Source: Odontesthes bonariensis | Taxonomy: Eukaryota; Chordata; Actinopteri; Atheriniformes; Atherinopsidae | Direction of reading: 5' to 3' | NCBI RefSeq assembly: GCF_027942865.1 | Contig: NC_134526.1 | Span: 32,616,263-32,680,262, forward strand | DNA: 64,000 nt | In this document: one piece after another, positions 45,301 to 55,970 of the stretch | How positions within the stretch are numbered: position 1 is the first letter of the stretch | Layout of the letters: each line of letters starts with the position of its first letter | Notes under the pieces: model-generated | Database searches by the model: none | Told to the model about the DNA's origin: nothing | Seen by the model: the letters and a program-made list of their open reading frames with translations, nothing else | Made by a program: the position numbers and the translations under genes

Positions 45301-46887
45301 GACCTGGGTTCAAATCCTGACATCCCCGCCTACAAGGTACTACCTCCAGTAGGGGTCCTGAGGCAAGACCCCCTTACCCGACCTGCCTACCAGGGATATG
45401 AGTGGAAGTCGCTTTGGATAAAAGCGTCTGGTAAATGCAGAAAATGAAACATCTTTCTCTAAGAAACTATTTCTCTGGTAAAATATCAGCAGCAACTGAA
45501 AAACCTCCCAAAGAAATCACAGATTGCCTTTTGCTTATTCAATCTGTTTTCAAATTAGGATTTCAATCAGTTATCAAACTAAAACGCGGTACTTCAATGA
45601 ATACGTTAGCATGTTTTAATGCCTGATACAGCAGGACCTCTTCAGAGAGTCCGGTCCTCAAAGTGTTGGAGGCATTTAGCTGTTTTAACGCTGTGGCCGC
45701 TCAGCGTACGGACTGTTCACTGAGACAGCTGTGTGGTGAATCTCTCTTTACCCCAGTGGTGACAGGACTGCAGTCATAGTTGCTGCTGCTGTTGTTGCCA
45801 GCGTGGGAATCAACAGCTAATGGAACTGAAGCCTAGAATGGAAAGGAAGAGCATCATTTAACAACGACACAGACGCTTTTCCACCATTAGCAATTATTTT
45901 AAATGAACCATGTGACACAAAGGCTTTAGTACACAGTAGCTTCCTTACAGATGCAGTGGAATTGTTTGGCTCCTGTTTCTTTAGGATGTCGCGGGCGGCA
46001 CTCAGCATGACCACATAAGCAAAGTTGTTGCACAATCCAAGAAGCCTGAGCAGGACGGAACGGGTGAAAGAAGAAAAAACAGATCCAGTAAACAGCAGCT
46101 AAAACACTGACTGCAGCATTTCTCTGCAGGAAACCTGATTCCATAGGTACGGTGTCAGCCTGTCACTCATTATCAGACATGTACCCAAACCTCTCCTGTT
46201 ATTCACTGCAGCACACTGGATTTATTCCACAAGTTAAAGCAACACAAACCCTCTTTAAGCTGAAAATGAATAAACAACACTGAATTCTAGGCTAACCTGA
46301 GATCCACCAGCTCATTTGGAGGCCTAATCATCACGTGTTTGGGGTAGAACTCTAATATGTTGTATTTACTGCATCCATTCCCACAATCCCACCAAGCAAA
46401 ACCTTCCTTTGTGTGGAATATTTAGTTTCTGAGAGAAGCATGTTCCAAACTGAAGGAGTGTGTCGCACACGTCAGAAATGAACATGGCCCTGACTGTGCG
46501 CGTGCGCGGAATCACGTGACACCGTTTCAACTTTACTTTCACAGCCAGCAGTTCTTGTGATTGCTTCTCGCCATTTGGTTTGACATATTACTCCCAACAT
46601 GAATATTGTGTGATTAACGGGTCTTATGTCAGAAAGCTCCCCGGAGAAAAGCTTCTTTCAACGGGCAGCTTTGCTCTCTGTCCTCGCTGCTGGTTCCGAG
46701 CACCGGACACTCACCAAAACCCAACACAGTTCCGCCATTGACCTACAAGCCATTGATAGAACAAAGCGTTAGTGGCAGGTGGAATAAAGTTTGAAATTGT
46801 GCCTGGACTCTGGTGACAGAAGGCTGACCCACCGGTCGCATCAGGGCGCCGGACAGAAGCCGTCCTGCTGCGGCTCTCCTCCTCCAT
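33350..46887 (-). CDS. cln3: Battenin, lysosomal membrane protein CLN3
   Basis: Fifteen exons (minus): 46833-46887, 46715-46742, 45949-46045, 45752-45832, 44709-44788, 44405-44490, 43762-43834, 40913-41056, 39398-39549, 37724-37776, 37575-37643, 37319-37374, 37133-37226, 33679-33819, 33350-33466. Junctions are GT-AG with consistent phases; total 1326 nt, 441 aa plus stop (human 438). CLN3 is a multi-pass membrane protein of late endosomes and lysosomes, required for clearance of glycerophosphodiesters; its loss in people causes juvenile Batten disease. Conserved blocks: [20 protein letters not shown] (22-41), [12 protein letters not shown] in exon 7, [11 protein letters not shown] in exon 11, [13 protein letters not shown] (385-397). 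Sequons at N55, N56, N73 and N74 fit the lumenal loop. A run of eight Glu (252-259) lies in the cytosolic loop. The C-terminus ends FCSL, one residue short of a CaaX box. Exon 1 to 2 could also be read through in frame; the 90-bp intron is preferred because it gives DATGQWRN. Confidence 0.96.
34072..34893. repeat. 17-bp GC-rich minisatellite in cln3 intron 13
   Basis: About 48 tandem copies of agcagcccccggcacag and close variants (agctg, agtgcag, one G/C switch, occasional 16-bp units). Because 17 is not a multiple of 3 and the unit lacks stops, every frame shows a 17-residue periodic open reading frame (51 bp). The cln3 RNA strand carries GGGGG or GGGGGG runs every 17 bases. Confidence 0.97.
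35100..35480 (+). pseudogene. L2/CR1-group reverse transcriptase fragment
   Basis: Plus-strand frame 35192-35437 encodes [18 protein letters not shown] and [20 protein letters not shown], the segment after the YADD box in L2-type LINEs. It is broken on both sides and lies in cln3 intron 13. Confidence 0.8.
35639..35975 (+). mobile_element. tRNA-like SINE with GGAT tail
   Basis: Head ggggctgcacggtggtgtgg, B-box-like ggttcaactcc (about 35698-35708), body with gtttgcatgttctccccgtg, and a ggatggatgg tail at the end. Same family as 8762-9163, opposite orientation. Confidence 0.75.
36274..36305. repeat. Perfect 13-bp hairpin
   Basis: ccatcagtgtgtg and cacacactgatgg are perfect inverted arms around a 6-base loop, in cln3 intron 13. 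Confidence 0.8.
37865..38170 (+). mobile_element. LINE 3' end in cln3 intron 9
   Basis: Encodes [21 protein letters not shown] sequence (with changes) and a following [10 protein letters not shown], the C-terminal signature of L2/CR1-type LINEs, then an AT-rich 3' UTR ending aaataaagtacatttacat. Confidence 0.75.
38500..38730 (+). mobile_element. L2 3' UTR fragment
   Basis: Similar to 26420-26640 and 32410-32600 (cccagctgg, ggtttcttcctgttgaaagg, then ctccacggtcgcctc). No coding part is left. Confidence 0.7.
39904..40500 (-). pseudogene. RTE-like non-LTR retrotransposon, C-terminal fragment
   Basis: The minus-strand frame near 40065-40319 encodes [20 protein letters not shown] and [20 protein letters not shown], the end of a very common fish non-LTR reverse-transcriptase protein. 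The 3' end is a ccatccatcc motif at 39902-39912. It lies in cln3 intron 8. Confidence 0.75.
41709..42443. mobile_element. hAT-type MITE nested in the Tc1 element
   Basis: Perfect 14-bp inverted ends tagggctgaacgat / atcgttcagcccta, flanked by identical 8-bp copies gtgtaacg (41701-41708 and 42444-42451). Eight-base duplications and this type of end are characteristic of hAT. The 735-bp interior is non-coding; its right part includes a tRNA-like SINE fragment. Confidence 0.92.
42215..42325 (+). repeat. tRNA-like SINE fragment
   Basis: The stretch from ttatgcctttattgttagg to gggagtcgaaccggggcc matches, in inverse orientation, the repeat at 47300-47490. gggagtcgaaccgg is the reverse complement of a tRNA-like B box, so the SINE head points to the minus strand. 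Confidence 0.55.
45260..45450 (+). mobile_element. SINE with B box and conserved tail
   Basis: gggtgacctgggttcaaatcc supplies a B box near 45297-45317, and agtcgctttggataaaagcg followed by tctggtaaatg (about 45407-45437) is the widespread vertebrate/fish SINE tail. It lies in cln3 intron 4. Confidence 0.75.
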
Positions 46888-47239
46888 GTTTCCCGCCGGG
46901 CTCCAAACTAACACCTCACACTGCTTCAGGGGCCACAACACATCGGAACTCAAGAAGCCTCCGCAAACGGACACTGGAAAGAGGACTGGAAACCAGTTGT
47001 GGCCACTTTGTTTGTGTGACTTCCTTGTTTGTAAACGTCACATCGTCACGTGGTGTTTCGCCCTATTAAATTCCCCTGGAAACAGAGCCAACTCCGCAGG
47101 TTCCCGGTCGGCTCTGCGATATTCACCACATCTTTGTTGAGATGTCAGCACTAATGTCAAACAAATACATAGAAAGATCCCAATTATTTGGATTTCAAGT
47201 AACTTTCATGGAAAATTCAACGATTTGGGGTATGACATC
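46888..47239 (-). promoter_or_regulatory. cln3: Probable cln3 5' UTR and promoter
   Basis: Immediately upstream of the cln3 ATG the sequence is CpG-containing and holds no gene. A transcription start could not be placed. Confidence 0.35.
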
Positions 47240-47289
47240 GGTGTTTTATAGAAGCAGGTGTAAGCATATGTGTAAGTAAAGTATATAAA

Positions 47290-47490
47290 GCAAAAACTGC
47301 TTTTCTCCCTGTTTCCCTTCCTTAAGAACGGCTTCTTGACAGCCACCCTTCCATGGAGCCCATTTCTGCCTCGGCCCCGGTTCGAGTCCCGCATCCAACG
47401 GCCCTTTGCTGCATGTCATTCCCCCTCTCTCTGCCCCCTGCTTCCTGTCTCTCTTCAACTTTCCTGTCCATTAAAGGCATAAAAAAAGGA
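47290..47490 (+). mobile_element. tRNA-like SINE
   Basis: ccccggttcgagtcccgc supplies a good B box (about 47378-47395). It is followed by gctgcatgtcattccccctc and tttcctgtccattaaaggca, the body and tail of a common fish short repeat. A copy in the opposite orientation is inside the hAT MITE. Confidence 0.65.
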
Positions 47491-47734
47491 CACACTGCAC
47501 ACCATGCTGAGATATGCCAAGTTTTACGCAACAGCTCTTTGAGAATCACCTTGTTGCTGCAGAAATCCTGTTTTCTGTCTGTCAGCCTGTGTTATCTTTG
47601 CTGTTTTTCACACATGCAGCTAAAGAAATGGGAACAGATGATGTGTCTCTGTGACAGGCATGATATGATCTGGGCTTGTTATGTCGAGGTTCATCAATGT
47701 TATGTGCTAAAAAGTGAGGTCAGCTAACCACACG

Positions 47735-47940
47735 ATTCTACTAAATGACCAGGTTCTTCCATCGATAGATTTTTTTCTTCCCCGATGGCACGGACATACT
47801 CCAAGGTGTCAGGATTCATCGGGCTCCAACTGTGAAAGAGTGGTTCAGAAAGTACGAGACATGGATTGGACACCACAAAGTCCAGACTTTTAACTCCACT
47901 GAGAGGCTTTAGCATGCTGTGGAGATGACAGTACAGACAT
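47735..47940 (+). pseudogene. Tc1/mariner transposase C-terminal fragment
   Basis: With small frame breaks the plus strand encodes FFLPRWHGHTPR-like then IHRAPTVKEWFRKYE and a decayed WTPQSPDF-like block (about 47862-47890), the last catalytic region of Tc1-type transposases. Only this piece is seen; ends are not resolved. Confidence 0.6.
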
Positions 47941-48745
47941 ATGTATGTCTATATACATATATGTACATAAAAAAAACACCTAAATACCCTTAAACGAACT
48001 AAAAAGGTGCATTACTGGTAGTAGTTTTTCTTGAATAATACATTAAAGTACAATTATGCCGTTGCAAGACATTTGTTATATTGTAGCCTATTTATAGCGG
48101 GGTAAAAATAAGCAAACCTTGTTTTAAGGAAAGTGCAATACTGGGATTATAAAGTGGCATTTCATGGAAATGCTCCACATGAGATGGAAGATGAGAACCA
48201 CTGAGGTGGAGAAATAAGTCTCTTATCCTTCAATAAGTCTCATTGCACTCATCACTAAACCAGAGGGATATCTGAAGAGCTTCAGTATAAACTGTACATT
48301 TTGCCTGTCCCCGATCAAAATTCTAGATTAGACAATAAATACCTAATTACCATGGCTTTGTATTTAAAAAATGGCGACACTATCAAAACCTACTACCTAT
48401 CGAATTTTATATTCAGTAGTATAGAGGGGATGCTGGGAAATAAGTGACCAACTTATGTTATACATTGTTGAACTTATTCATCATAGCATCGGAAAAATTT
48501 CACACAAATGTAGATTTAAAATATGAGATTTATTTGTAATGCTGCAGAAATATTACATGTCAAGCAAGCATCTTGGAAGTGTTCCTAAATGTTCTTGATT
48601 AAATGTTCTGTCTTGGTGTGCTAGAAGAGGAAAAGGGATGGGTGATGGTGCTGATAGGAGCTTCACCTCTCCAGCTGTGTACATAAAGCTCCGACTCCTC
48701 CTGGCCGCCTGCACAGCCTCTGCTTCGCTTCACTCTGGTCCAGCC
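47941..48745 (+). promoter_or_regulatory. Upstream region of the protease homologue
   Basis: Mostly AT-rich, without genes. A TATA-like acataaag at about 48682-48689 lies about 60 bp before the ATG and is the only core-promoter candidate seen. Confidence 0.35.
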
Positions 48746-51700
48746 ATGGCTGTGTGTAAACTGCTCCTTCTGCTGGTACTGCTCCACAACACTGGAGGTA
48801 AATATACCACGCCTGTGAACATTATTTTGTGTTGATTAAACTGTGTCTAGTTTTAGAGGGCTGGGCTTCCATTTACCAGCTCTAATAATACATTTGGAGA
48901 TGCTATATTTGTCAATGAAAATCTTCTAAGATCAGAAACTGTGGCAGCAAAATCTTACGTCTTATATTCCAAAAACAGGAAATGAGCTCTTTTGTTATAC
49001 TGATATTGGAGGATGATAATATAATGGAATGCACTCTGTTTCCCTCTCTTTCCCATGTTCACCATACAAACATGACAGTTACCATGTTTATGGGAAAATT
49101 TCAAACTTGTTATATTTCATTTGGCCAAATGCTTCCACTTTACCATCATCAGAAGTTTGAAACGTTTTCTCAGGTTTACTAGCAGCTAAAGTGAGGAGCT
49201 CCATCATTAGAGGAGAGAACGCTGAGAGGGGCACTTGGCCGTGGATGGTCCACCTCAACATCACAACAGAAAATGGCTTGAAAAAATGGCGTTGTGGCGG
49301 CTCCCTCCTCAACAAGGAGTGGGTGCTGACTGCTGCGCACTGCTGGGATAAGTAAGTGTTTCTTTGTGATGTCCGACCTACAAACCCTTGTGGTTTTCTG
49401 GATACATTACTGTATTGAGTAAGCAACCTGAGAATTCCTTTGAAAAGAAGCTAGATGTGGAGCAGTGTGTGGGAACCAGTGGGTCATTGGTGAATACTGA
49501 AAAACTTTTTGTGTATTTATGTTGCCAGGAAACTTCAGCCGAATGAGCGTCGATCAGGAGCTTGGGCCGGGTCACATGAGCTGCAAAAGGCATCTGTTGA
49601 TTACATGAGTATAACACATGTCATCCGTCATCCTGAATACCGGGCTCTGAGCAGTCGCTATGAAAACGACATTGCTCTGATCAAGCTGAAGAGAAAGGCG
49701 AAAACCTCCCCGCTGGTTGCTGCGGTGAGCCTGCCCAGTGCTGACGCCACCTTTGATTCATCATCTGAGTGTTGGATCACTGGCTGGGGACAGATCGGCA
49801 AGGATGGTACGTTTCGTATTAGTCTATAAAATGCACACACACGACTGCAACAGCTTGGGCTGTCTATAAAGACATGTGCTTTTGACCATGACCACTTTAC
49901 ACTCTAAGAAGATTGAAGTATTTCAACACTCCCAATGAATTTGTACATGTCCGCATAATTCTGTTGGCTGTTGGAAATCAAGCTCTTTTGAATCTCTGCT
50001 GTCATAGATACAGACCTGATCTTGCACATAAAAGTACATCAAAGTGTCTGCTGGTAACTTATTCGACCATACATACACAAGACCCCCTCTGCCTATCATT
50101 AAATCCGACATCAACATGTTACCAAAGCCCTGTTTCAGCCTACAACTTTTCTCTCCTGGTGAAGTGGCCAAGGCTTTACAGACTATACACACTAAGAAAT
50201 CTGTTGGCGAGGACAAACTCGACCAATACTTTCCAAAGCCAGCTGCTCCACTAATAGTAAATTATGTAACATATATTTTTCACCTTTCGATTTTAGCTGG
50301 TGCAGTTCCTAAAGATTGGAAAACTGCCTTAGTTACTCCCTAACATAAAGGCGGTGGAACAGTCGACCTTAATAACTACAGGCCTATATCCAAACTATCG
50401 TGCCTGGCAAAAATACTGAAATCACTGGTTAACAATCAACTTCAAAATTTTCTTTCAGTACACTCTAAGTATTCATCAATCTGGTTTTCGAGAAAAACAT
50501 TGCACTATTACCGCTGCAACACTGGTCTTAAATGATATCATTCTGGCTTTAGATAAAAAGAAACACTGTGCAGCTCTTTTTATTGACCTCTCAAAGGCCT
50601 TCGATACAGTTGACCATGAACTGCTCTTAACTACACTTCTCAATATTGGATTTGATAATATCGCTTTTAAATGGTTTAAAAGGTACCTTACAGACAGACA
50701 GCAATGTGTGACTCTCGGTAATGTTAAGTCAAACTTTGCTCATGTTGCAAAAGGTGTGCCTCAAGGATCTATCCTTGGACCCGTCCTGTTCTCATTGTAT
50801 ATCAACGACATTGTAACCACTGTCACTGGCTGTAGCATCCATCTTTATGCTGATGACACTATTTTGTATTGTATATCTGACTCTGTACCCTCTGCTATTG
50901 AACTCCTTCAGCACTGTTTCACTGACTTACAAGTTGCTCTTAATAATCACAAACTGGTTCTTAATGCAGGTAAAACTAAATTGATGCTTTTCACTAAATC
51001 AATCAATATCACCTACATTAGCCAAACTATCTCCACTAGTAATGGTAGTAATTGAAAGAGTCACCAAGTATAAATATCTTGGGATTTGGATTGATGACAA
51101 AATTACTTTCAAATATCATGCATCTAATCTAGTAAGTAAAATAAGACAAAAAATAGGCTTTTTTTACAGGAACAAATCATCATTTCCTCTGCATTGTAGG
51201 AAGGAACTTATGGAGGCAACTTTTATGTCAGTTTTAGATCATGGAGACATTTTAAATAGACATGCATCAGCAACAACTTTACATCCACTGAATGCCGTGT
51301 ATCATTCAGCCCTGAGATTTATTACAAACACCCATCACTGTGAGCTGTACTCTAAAGTTGAATGGACATCTCTGTCTAATAGGCGTGATAGCCATTGTTT
51401 TTTATTTATTTTTGTAGCTCTCTCTGGTCTCCTGCCATCTTTTATTAACTCTTTAATATCTTTTAATACAAGTCTTTATCATACACGCTCAAAGGACTGG
51501 CTCACACTGAAAGTTCCCTCTGCTTGCACTGAATTTGGAAAGTCCAGTTTTTCTTACTGCGCACCTCAAACCTGGAATACCTTCCAAAACCATCTGAAAC
51601 TTACCACACTCATAGCATTAGGAGATTTTAAATCCATAATCGTACCTTATTTTACTTCCTACTGCTCCTGTTTTTAATTAGACTTCTATGTTTTCACAGC

Positions 51701-53063
51701 CTATCTTTGTCACTTCTGTTAAGCTTCCTGTATGTTCTAAATGTTGTTTTTTAACTGTGTCTTCTAATGTTTTTGTGTATTTTGTCTATATTGTAAATGA
51801 GGTTGTTTCCTCAATATATCTCCGAGTTTAAATAAAGGTTATATAATCATACTAACATGAACACATCCCCTTCTGTCCTGGACTTTTTTTGTGTGTGTGT
51901 CCATGCAGTTCCACTCCCAGATCCAGAGGTCCTTCAGCAGCTTAAGATTCCAATCCTTTCTCAGCAAAGCTGTAACGCCATGTACGGCAAGCTGCCCTCT
52001 AACTCGCTGTGTGCAGGGTACAGAGCTGGAGGGAAGGGCGCCTGCAAGGTGGGTCTTACAATTTAAGAATCAGTTCTTTTCCATGATGTTGAGAAAACAA
52101 TCCATGGCCTAAATCAGTGGTTGAAAATTCAATTCTAATATTCATTTCTGAATATTTATAGATTAAAAGTAATATTGTGGAAAATGCACTTATTCAAACA
52201 CAAACTTACAACTGAGAAGTTTTATGCTACATTAATCTGGACCGTCACATTTAAACAGAAATCATTCTGATTTAACTTTATATTTTTAAGTTTTTGTTTG
52301 AAAAAAAAAGCACTGTGCTAACCAGTCTTTGGATGGAGCTGAATTTAAACTGTTCAGCTGGGCCGAGTCATGTCCAACAAACTGTTATCGTTTCCTCTTT
52401 TGTGTCAGCTTGATGGCTTCACTACTTCCTCTTTCCACAATAATATTTTATCAGGCAGTGTCCAAGCTTGAACATGCCGCCCTGTGACGGGCTCAAGCCT
52501 TCTGCCTTTAAGACCTCACTCGTCAACTGGAACTAGTTCCACCTAAAGAAGTTCCAACTGTTGAATGCTACAATGCTCTGATGGCCAGAGACATGTAGGC
52601 TTTGATGCTTAATGTTGCTACTAACTGTACTTTAGCTGATGTAAGATCTTGAGTGCCTCCCCTGTCATACAGTAAACTGAATTTACTTTATTCTGCTATT
52701 TCTTAGGAGCTTTTTCCACATCTCCGAATATCCCAGCTACTTACCTACAGTATTTTTCATATTTTTTTTCATATTTTTCTGGTGTGTGGTAGCTCAACCA
52801 TTTAAAACAATGATTGAACACTACTCAGAGGAGAGACAGACATAATGTCAGCATCTGAGTGACAGCTGTTTGTGCCTCCACAGGGGGACGATGGCGGCCC
52901 ACTGGTGTGTCGCACAGCCAAAGGCTTTGTGCAGGTGGGAATCTTGAGCTCTGGAGGTTGTGGTCTCCCATCCAGCCCTGGCCTCTACACTCAGGTGTCC
53001 AAGTATCTGGACTTCATCAATGGCTACATCCACCAAGGAGAGGAAGGCTCAGCTGAGGCCTAA
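48746..53063 (+). CDS. Trypsin-fold serine protease homologue, catalytic Ser replaced
   Basis: Five exons: 48746-48797, 49186-49351, 49529-49806, 51909-52048, 52884-53063; total 816 nt, 271 aa plus stop. Signal peptide at residues 1-17 ([17 protein letters not shown]), so it is secreted. The S1 domain starts at IIRG (24-27), where IVGG or IIGG is usual, and the residue before it is Ser, not Arg or Lys. His57 equivalent is H69 (LTAAHC), Asp102 equivalent is D120 (ENDIALIK). The GDSGGP box reads GDDGGP (213-218), so the nucleophile Ser195 is Asp215. The S1-pocket 189 position is Gly209. Cysteines for the usual S1 disulphides are present. It resembles fish tryptase/prostasin-like secreted proteases, but the exact subfamily is not fixed. 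Without the nucleophile it should not hydrolyse peptides by the normal mechanism. Intron 3 carries a LINE. Confidence 0.93.
50000..51845 (+). pseudogene. Decayed LINE in intron 3 of the protease homologue
   Basis: The plus strand encodes, over several frames: [19 protein letters not shown] (about 50170-50225), [17 protein letters not shown] (about 50370-50420), [20 protein letters not shown] (about 50580-50640), [16 protein letters not shown] with [10 protein letters not shown] (50755-50875), and a C-terminal part to 51677. Frame breaks lie near 50341, 50465 and 51050. The 3' end aaataaaggttatataatc is at about 51831-51849. It belongs to the jockey/CR1/Rex1-like group; the exact clade is not settled. 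Confidence 0.85.
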
Positions 53064-53190
53064 ACCTCCAAGAAGCTAAAGCTGAATGCTAAAAGTCCAC
53101 TGATAATTTGCCTTCTTTTCTGCTTTGCATGCTCACCACATACAACGTTTAATGCCGATTCACTCTGGCTCTTTCGTTGAACTTCCTTGA

Positions 53191-53196
53191 ATTAAA
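53191..53196 (+). terminator. Poly(A) signal ATTAAA of the protease homologue
   Basis: First usable hexamer, 128 bases after the stop codon at 53061-53063. Confidence 0.65.
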
Positions 53197-53736
53197 GCTT
53201 ATAAGCATCTTTTTTCGTGTCTCTCTGTATTTTGGTGAATTTCTGTTTATTTGCCAAAGGGGGGGAAATAAAACAAAACATCATCATTACATACTTCATT
53301 TCTAACTCCCAAAATAGCACCTGACAGTGATGAGAGGCACGGAGTCTCGTTTACTTTCATTTTTCATTAAACCCTTCCAATGCACAGACTAACTAAAGCT
53401 CAAACAACAGCAATAATGAAAGAATGAAACGCTTACACATTGATGCATCAGTATTTAGACATATTAGGTATTAGCCACAGCTCACAAATGTGACATCTTA
53501 AGCACATTTGGGATGAATAGCTTTGAATGTGATATCAATAGCAACACCTTTGTACACACCTTGCTGTAGGACATTTCATCTCAATTCAATAAGCTACGAC
53601 TTCCTCAAAAGGCTGAGCTTGACAAAATGATCAGCTTTTACACTATAAACAGGTAACATAAAGTAGTTTTACCCTCAGTATTCCATGACTTTGCTGTACC
53701 AGAAAAGGGCTTCATTCAAATAAATATTAAAATAAA
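53197..53736. other. Intergenic, no supported feature
   Basis: Short AT-rich sequence between the protease homologue and the Tc1-like element; nothing recognised. Confidence 0.45.
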
Positions 53737-53908
53737 CAGTCATGACAAAAAGAAAGTACACTCTTCTTAAATTCTGAGGTTTTACATATTGGGATACAAG
53801 AATGAACAAATATATATTTTTCAGAACATCAAACATCACACTGTGTCATTATTTATGGAGGAAAAACAGACAAACACAGAAGCAGCGAGTGAAAAACTAG
53901 GTGAACCC
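53737..53908. repeat. Left terminal inverted repeat of a Tc1-like element
   Basis: Starts cagtcatgacaaaaagaaag, a typical Tc1 terminus, and ends at the inner block gtgaaaaactaggtgaaccc (53889-53908). The reverse complement of that inner block matches the satellite unit downstream at 18 of 20 positions. Confidence 0.75.
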
Positions 53909-54043
53909 TTCCTGCTTCCACAGGAACAAAGAGGGTCAGTAGCAGCCAGCTGCTGATCAATGCTCTGATTAACTGATCATCAGTCAGTGTGAGCACCTCT
54001 AGAAACGCAGAAGTTCTGCAGCATTCAGGTGTGTGTTAACACG

Positions 54044-55970
54044 ATGCCAAGGAGGAAAGACATCAGCAACGATCTTAGAGAAGCAGCTGTTGCTGCCCAT
54101 CAACCTGGGAAGGGTTAGAAGGCCATTTCCAAACTATCTGCAGTCCATCATTGCACAGAGAGAAAGATTATTCACAGGTGGAAAACATTCAGGACAGCTG
54201 TCAGTCTGCCCAGGAGTGGACGTCCCAGCAAGGTCACCCCAAGGTCACCCGGAGGTCAGAAACCCAAGAGCTACATCTCAGACTCTGCAGGCCTCAGTTA
54301 GCATGTTAAAGGTTAAAGGTCACCCCAAGGTCAGAAACCCAAGAGCTACATCTCAGACTCTGCAGGCCTCAGTTAGCATGTTAAAGGTTAAAGGTCACCC
54401 CAAGGTCAGAAACCCAAGAGCTACATCTCAGACTCTGCAGGCCTCAGTTAGCATGTTAAAGGTTAAAGGTCACCTCAAGGTCAGAAACCCAAGAGCTACA
54501 TCTCAGACTCTGCAGGCCTCAGTTAGCATGTTAAAGGTTAAAGGTCACCCCAAGGTCAGAAACCCAAGAGCTACATCTCAGACTCTGCAGGCCTCAGTTA
54601 GCATGTTAAAGGTTAAAGATCACCCCAAGGTCAGAAACCCAAGAGCTACATCTCAGACTCTGCAGGCCTCAGTTAGCATGTTAAAGGTTAAAGGTCACCC
54701 CAAGGTCAGAAACCCAAGAGCTATATCTCAGACTCTGCAGGCCTCAGTTAGCATGTTAAAAGTTAAAGGTCACCCCAAGGTCAGAAACCCAAGAGCTACA
54801 TTTAGACTCTGCAGGCCTCAGTTAGCATGTTAAAGGTTAAAGGTCACCCCAAGGTCAGAAACCCAAGAGCTACATTTAGACTCTGCAGGCCTCAGTTAGC
54901 ATGTTAAAGGTTAAAGGTCACCCGGAGGTCAGAAACCCAAGAGCTACATCTCAGACTCTGCAGGCCTCAGTTAGCATGTTAAAGATTAAAGGTCACCCCA
55001 AGGTCAGAAACCCAAGAGCCACATCTCAGACTCTGCAGGCCTCAGTTAGCATGTTAAAGGTTAAAGGTCACCCCAAGGTCAGAAACCCAAGAGCTACATC
55101 TCAGACTCTGCAGGCCTCAGTTAGCATGTTAAAGGTTAAAGGTCACCCCAAGGTCAGAAACCCAAGAGCTACATCTCAGACTCTGCAGGCCTCAGTTAGC
55201 ATGTTAAAGGTTAAAGATCACCCCAAGGTCAGAAACCCAAGAGCTACATATCAGACTCTGCAGGCCTCAGTTAGCATGTTAAAGGTTAAAGGTCATGACA
55301 GCACAGTTAGAAACAGGCTGAACAGGTATGGCTTGTGTGGAAGGGTTGCAGGAGAAAGCCTCTTCTCTCTAAAAAGAACATGGCAGCACAGCTTAGGTTT
55401 GCAAAGCTGCATCTAAACAAACCACAAGACTTCTGGAACAATGTCCTTTGGACAGAGCAGACCAAAGTGGAGATGTTTGCTCATAATGCACAGCAGCACG
55501 TTTGGAGGAAACCAAACATAGCATATCAGCACAAACATCTCACACCAGCTGTAAAGCACGGTGGTGGAGGGCTGATGATCTGGGCTGGTTCTGCAGCCAC
55601 AGGACCTGGGCACCTTGCAGCCATTGAGTCCACCATGAACTCCTCTGGATACCAAAGTGTTCTAGAGTCAGATGTGAGGCCATCTGTCTGACAGCTAAAG
55701 CTGGGCTGAAACTGGCTCATCAACAGGACAAAGATCCCAAACACAGCTGTGAAACTACAACAGAATGTCTGAAGAAGAGAAGAATCAAGGTGTTGCAATG
55801 GTCCAGTCAGAGTCCAGACCTCAGCCTGACTGAGATGCTGTGGTGGGACCTTCAGAGAGCTGTGCAGAAACCAAAGCTGCAAACCTCAATGAGCTGAAGC
55901 AGCTGGAGAGAAGAGTGGGCCAAGATTTCTCCACAACCATGAGAGAGACTGAGAACGTCCCACAGGAAAC
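54044..55970 (+). pseudogene. Tc1-like transposase pseudogene with internal tandem expansion
   Basis: ATG at 54044 opens MPRRKDISNDLREAAVAAHQ, the Tc1 N-terminus, and hits a TAG after about 27 codons. Then come RKIIHRWKTFRTAV (about 54164-54205) and SGRPSKV, followed by the 75-bp array. The single-copy sequence resumes at HDSTVRNRLNRYGLCGRVA (about 55293-55350). After a frame change come NKPQDFWNNVLWTEQTKVEM (55413-55474; the first catalytic Asp of WTDET is Glu), TPAVKHGGGGLMIWAG (55547-55590), a QDKDPKHS-like block (about 55720) and SPDLSLTEMLWWDL (about 55812-55855). It ends in the satellite. It cannot encode a functional transposase. Confidence 0.9.
54231..55290. repeat. 75-bp tandem array, 14 copies, from transposase coding DNA
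   Basis: The unit encodes NPRATSQTLQASVSMLK plus VKGHPKVR, the helix-turn-helix region of the Tc1 transposase. Fourteen copies are nearly identical. Two (near 54795 and 54870) lack 2 bp and shift the frame; a few have single changes (ggtcac to gatcac, acatct to acatat). Seventy-five is a multiple of three, so most of the array stays open. Confidence 0.96.

Noticed and set aside
46711..46974. An unspliced N-terminus of cln3 reading through 46743-46832
   Set aside because: The frame is open, but a GT-AG 90-bp intron fits and its removal yields the expected family sequence before WRNCVGFW.
54033..55416. Open frames of 266 and 171 codons with 25-residue repeats
   Set aside because: Genuine descent from transposase coding DNA, but an expanded array inside a transposase with stops and frame changes; not a gene of its own.
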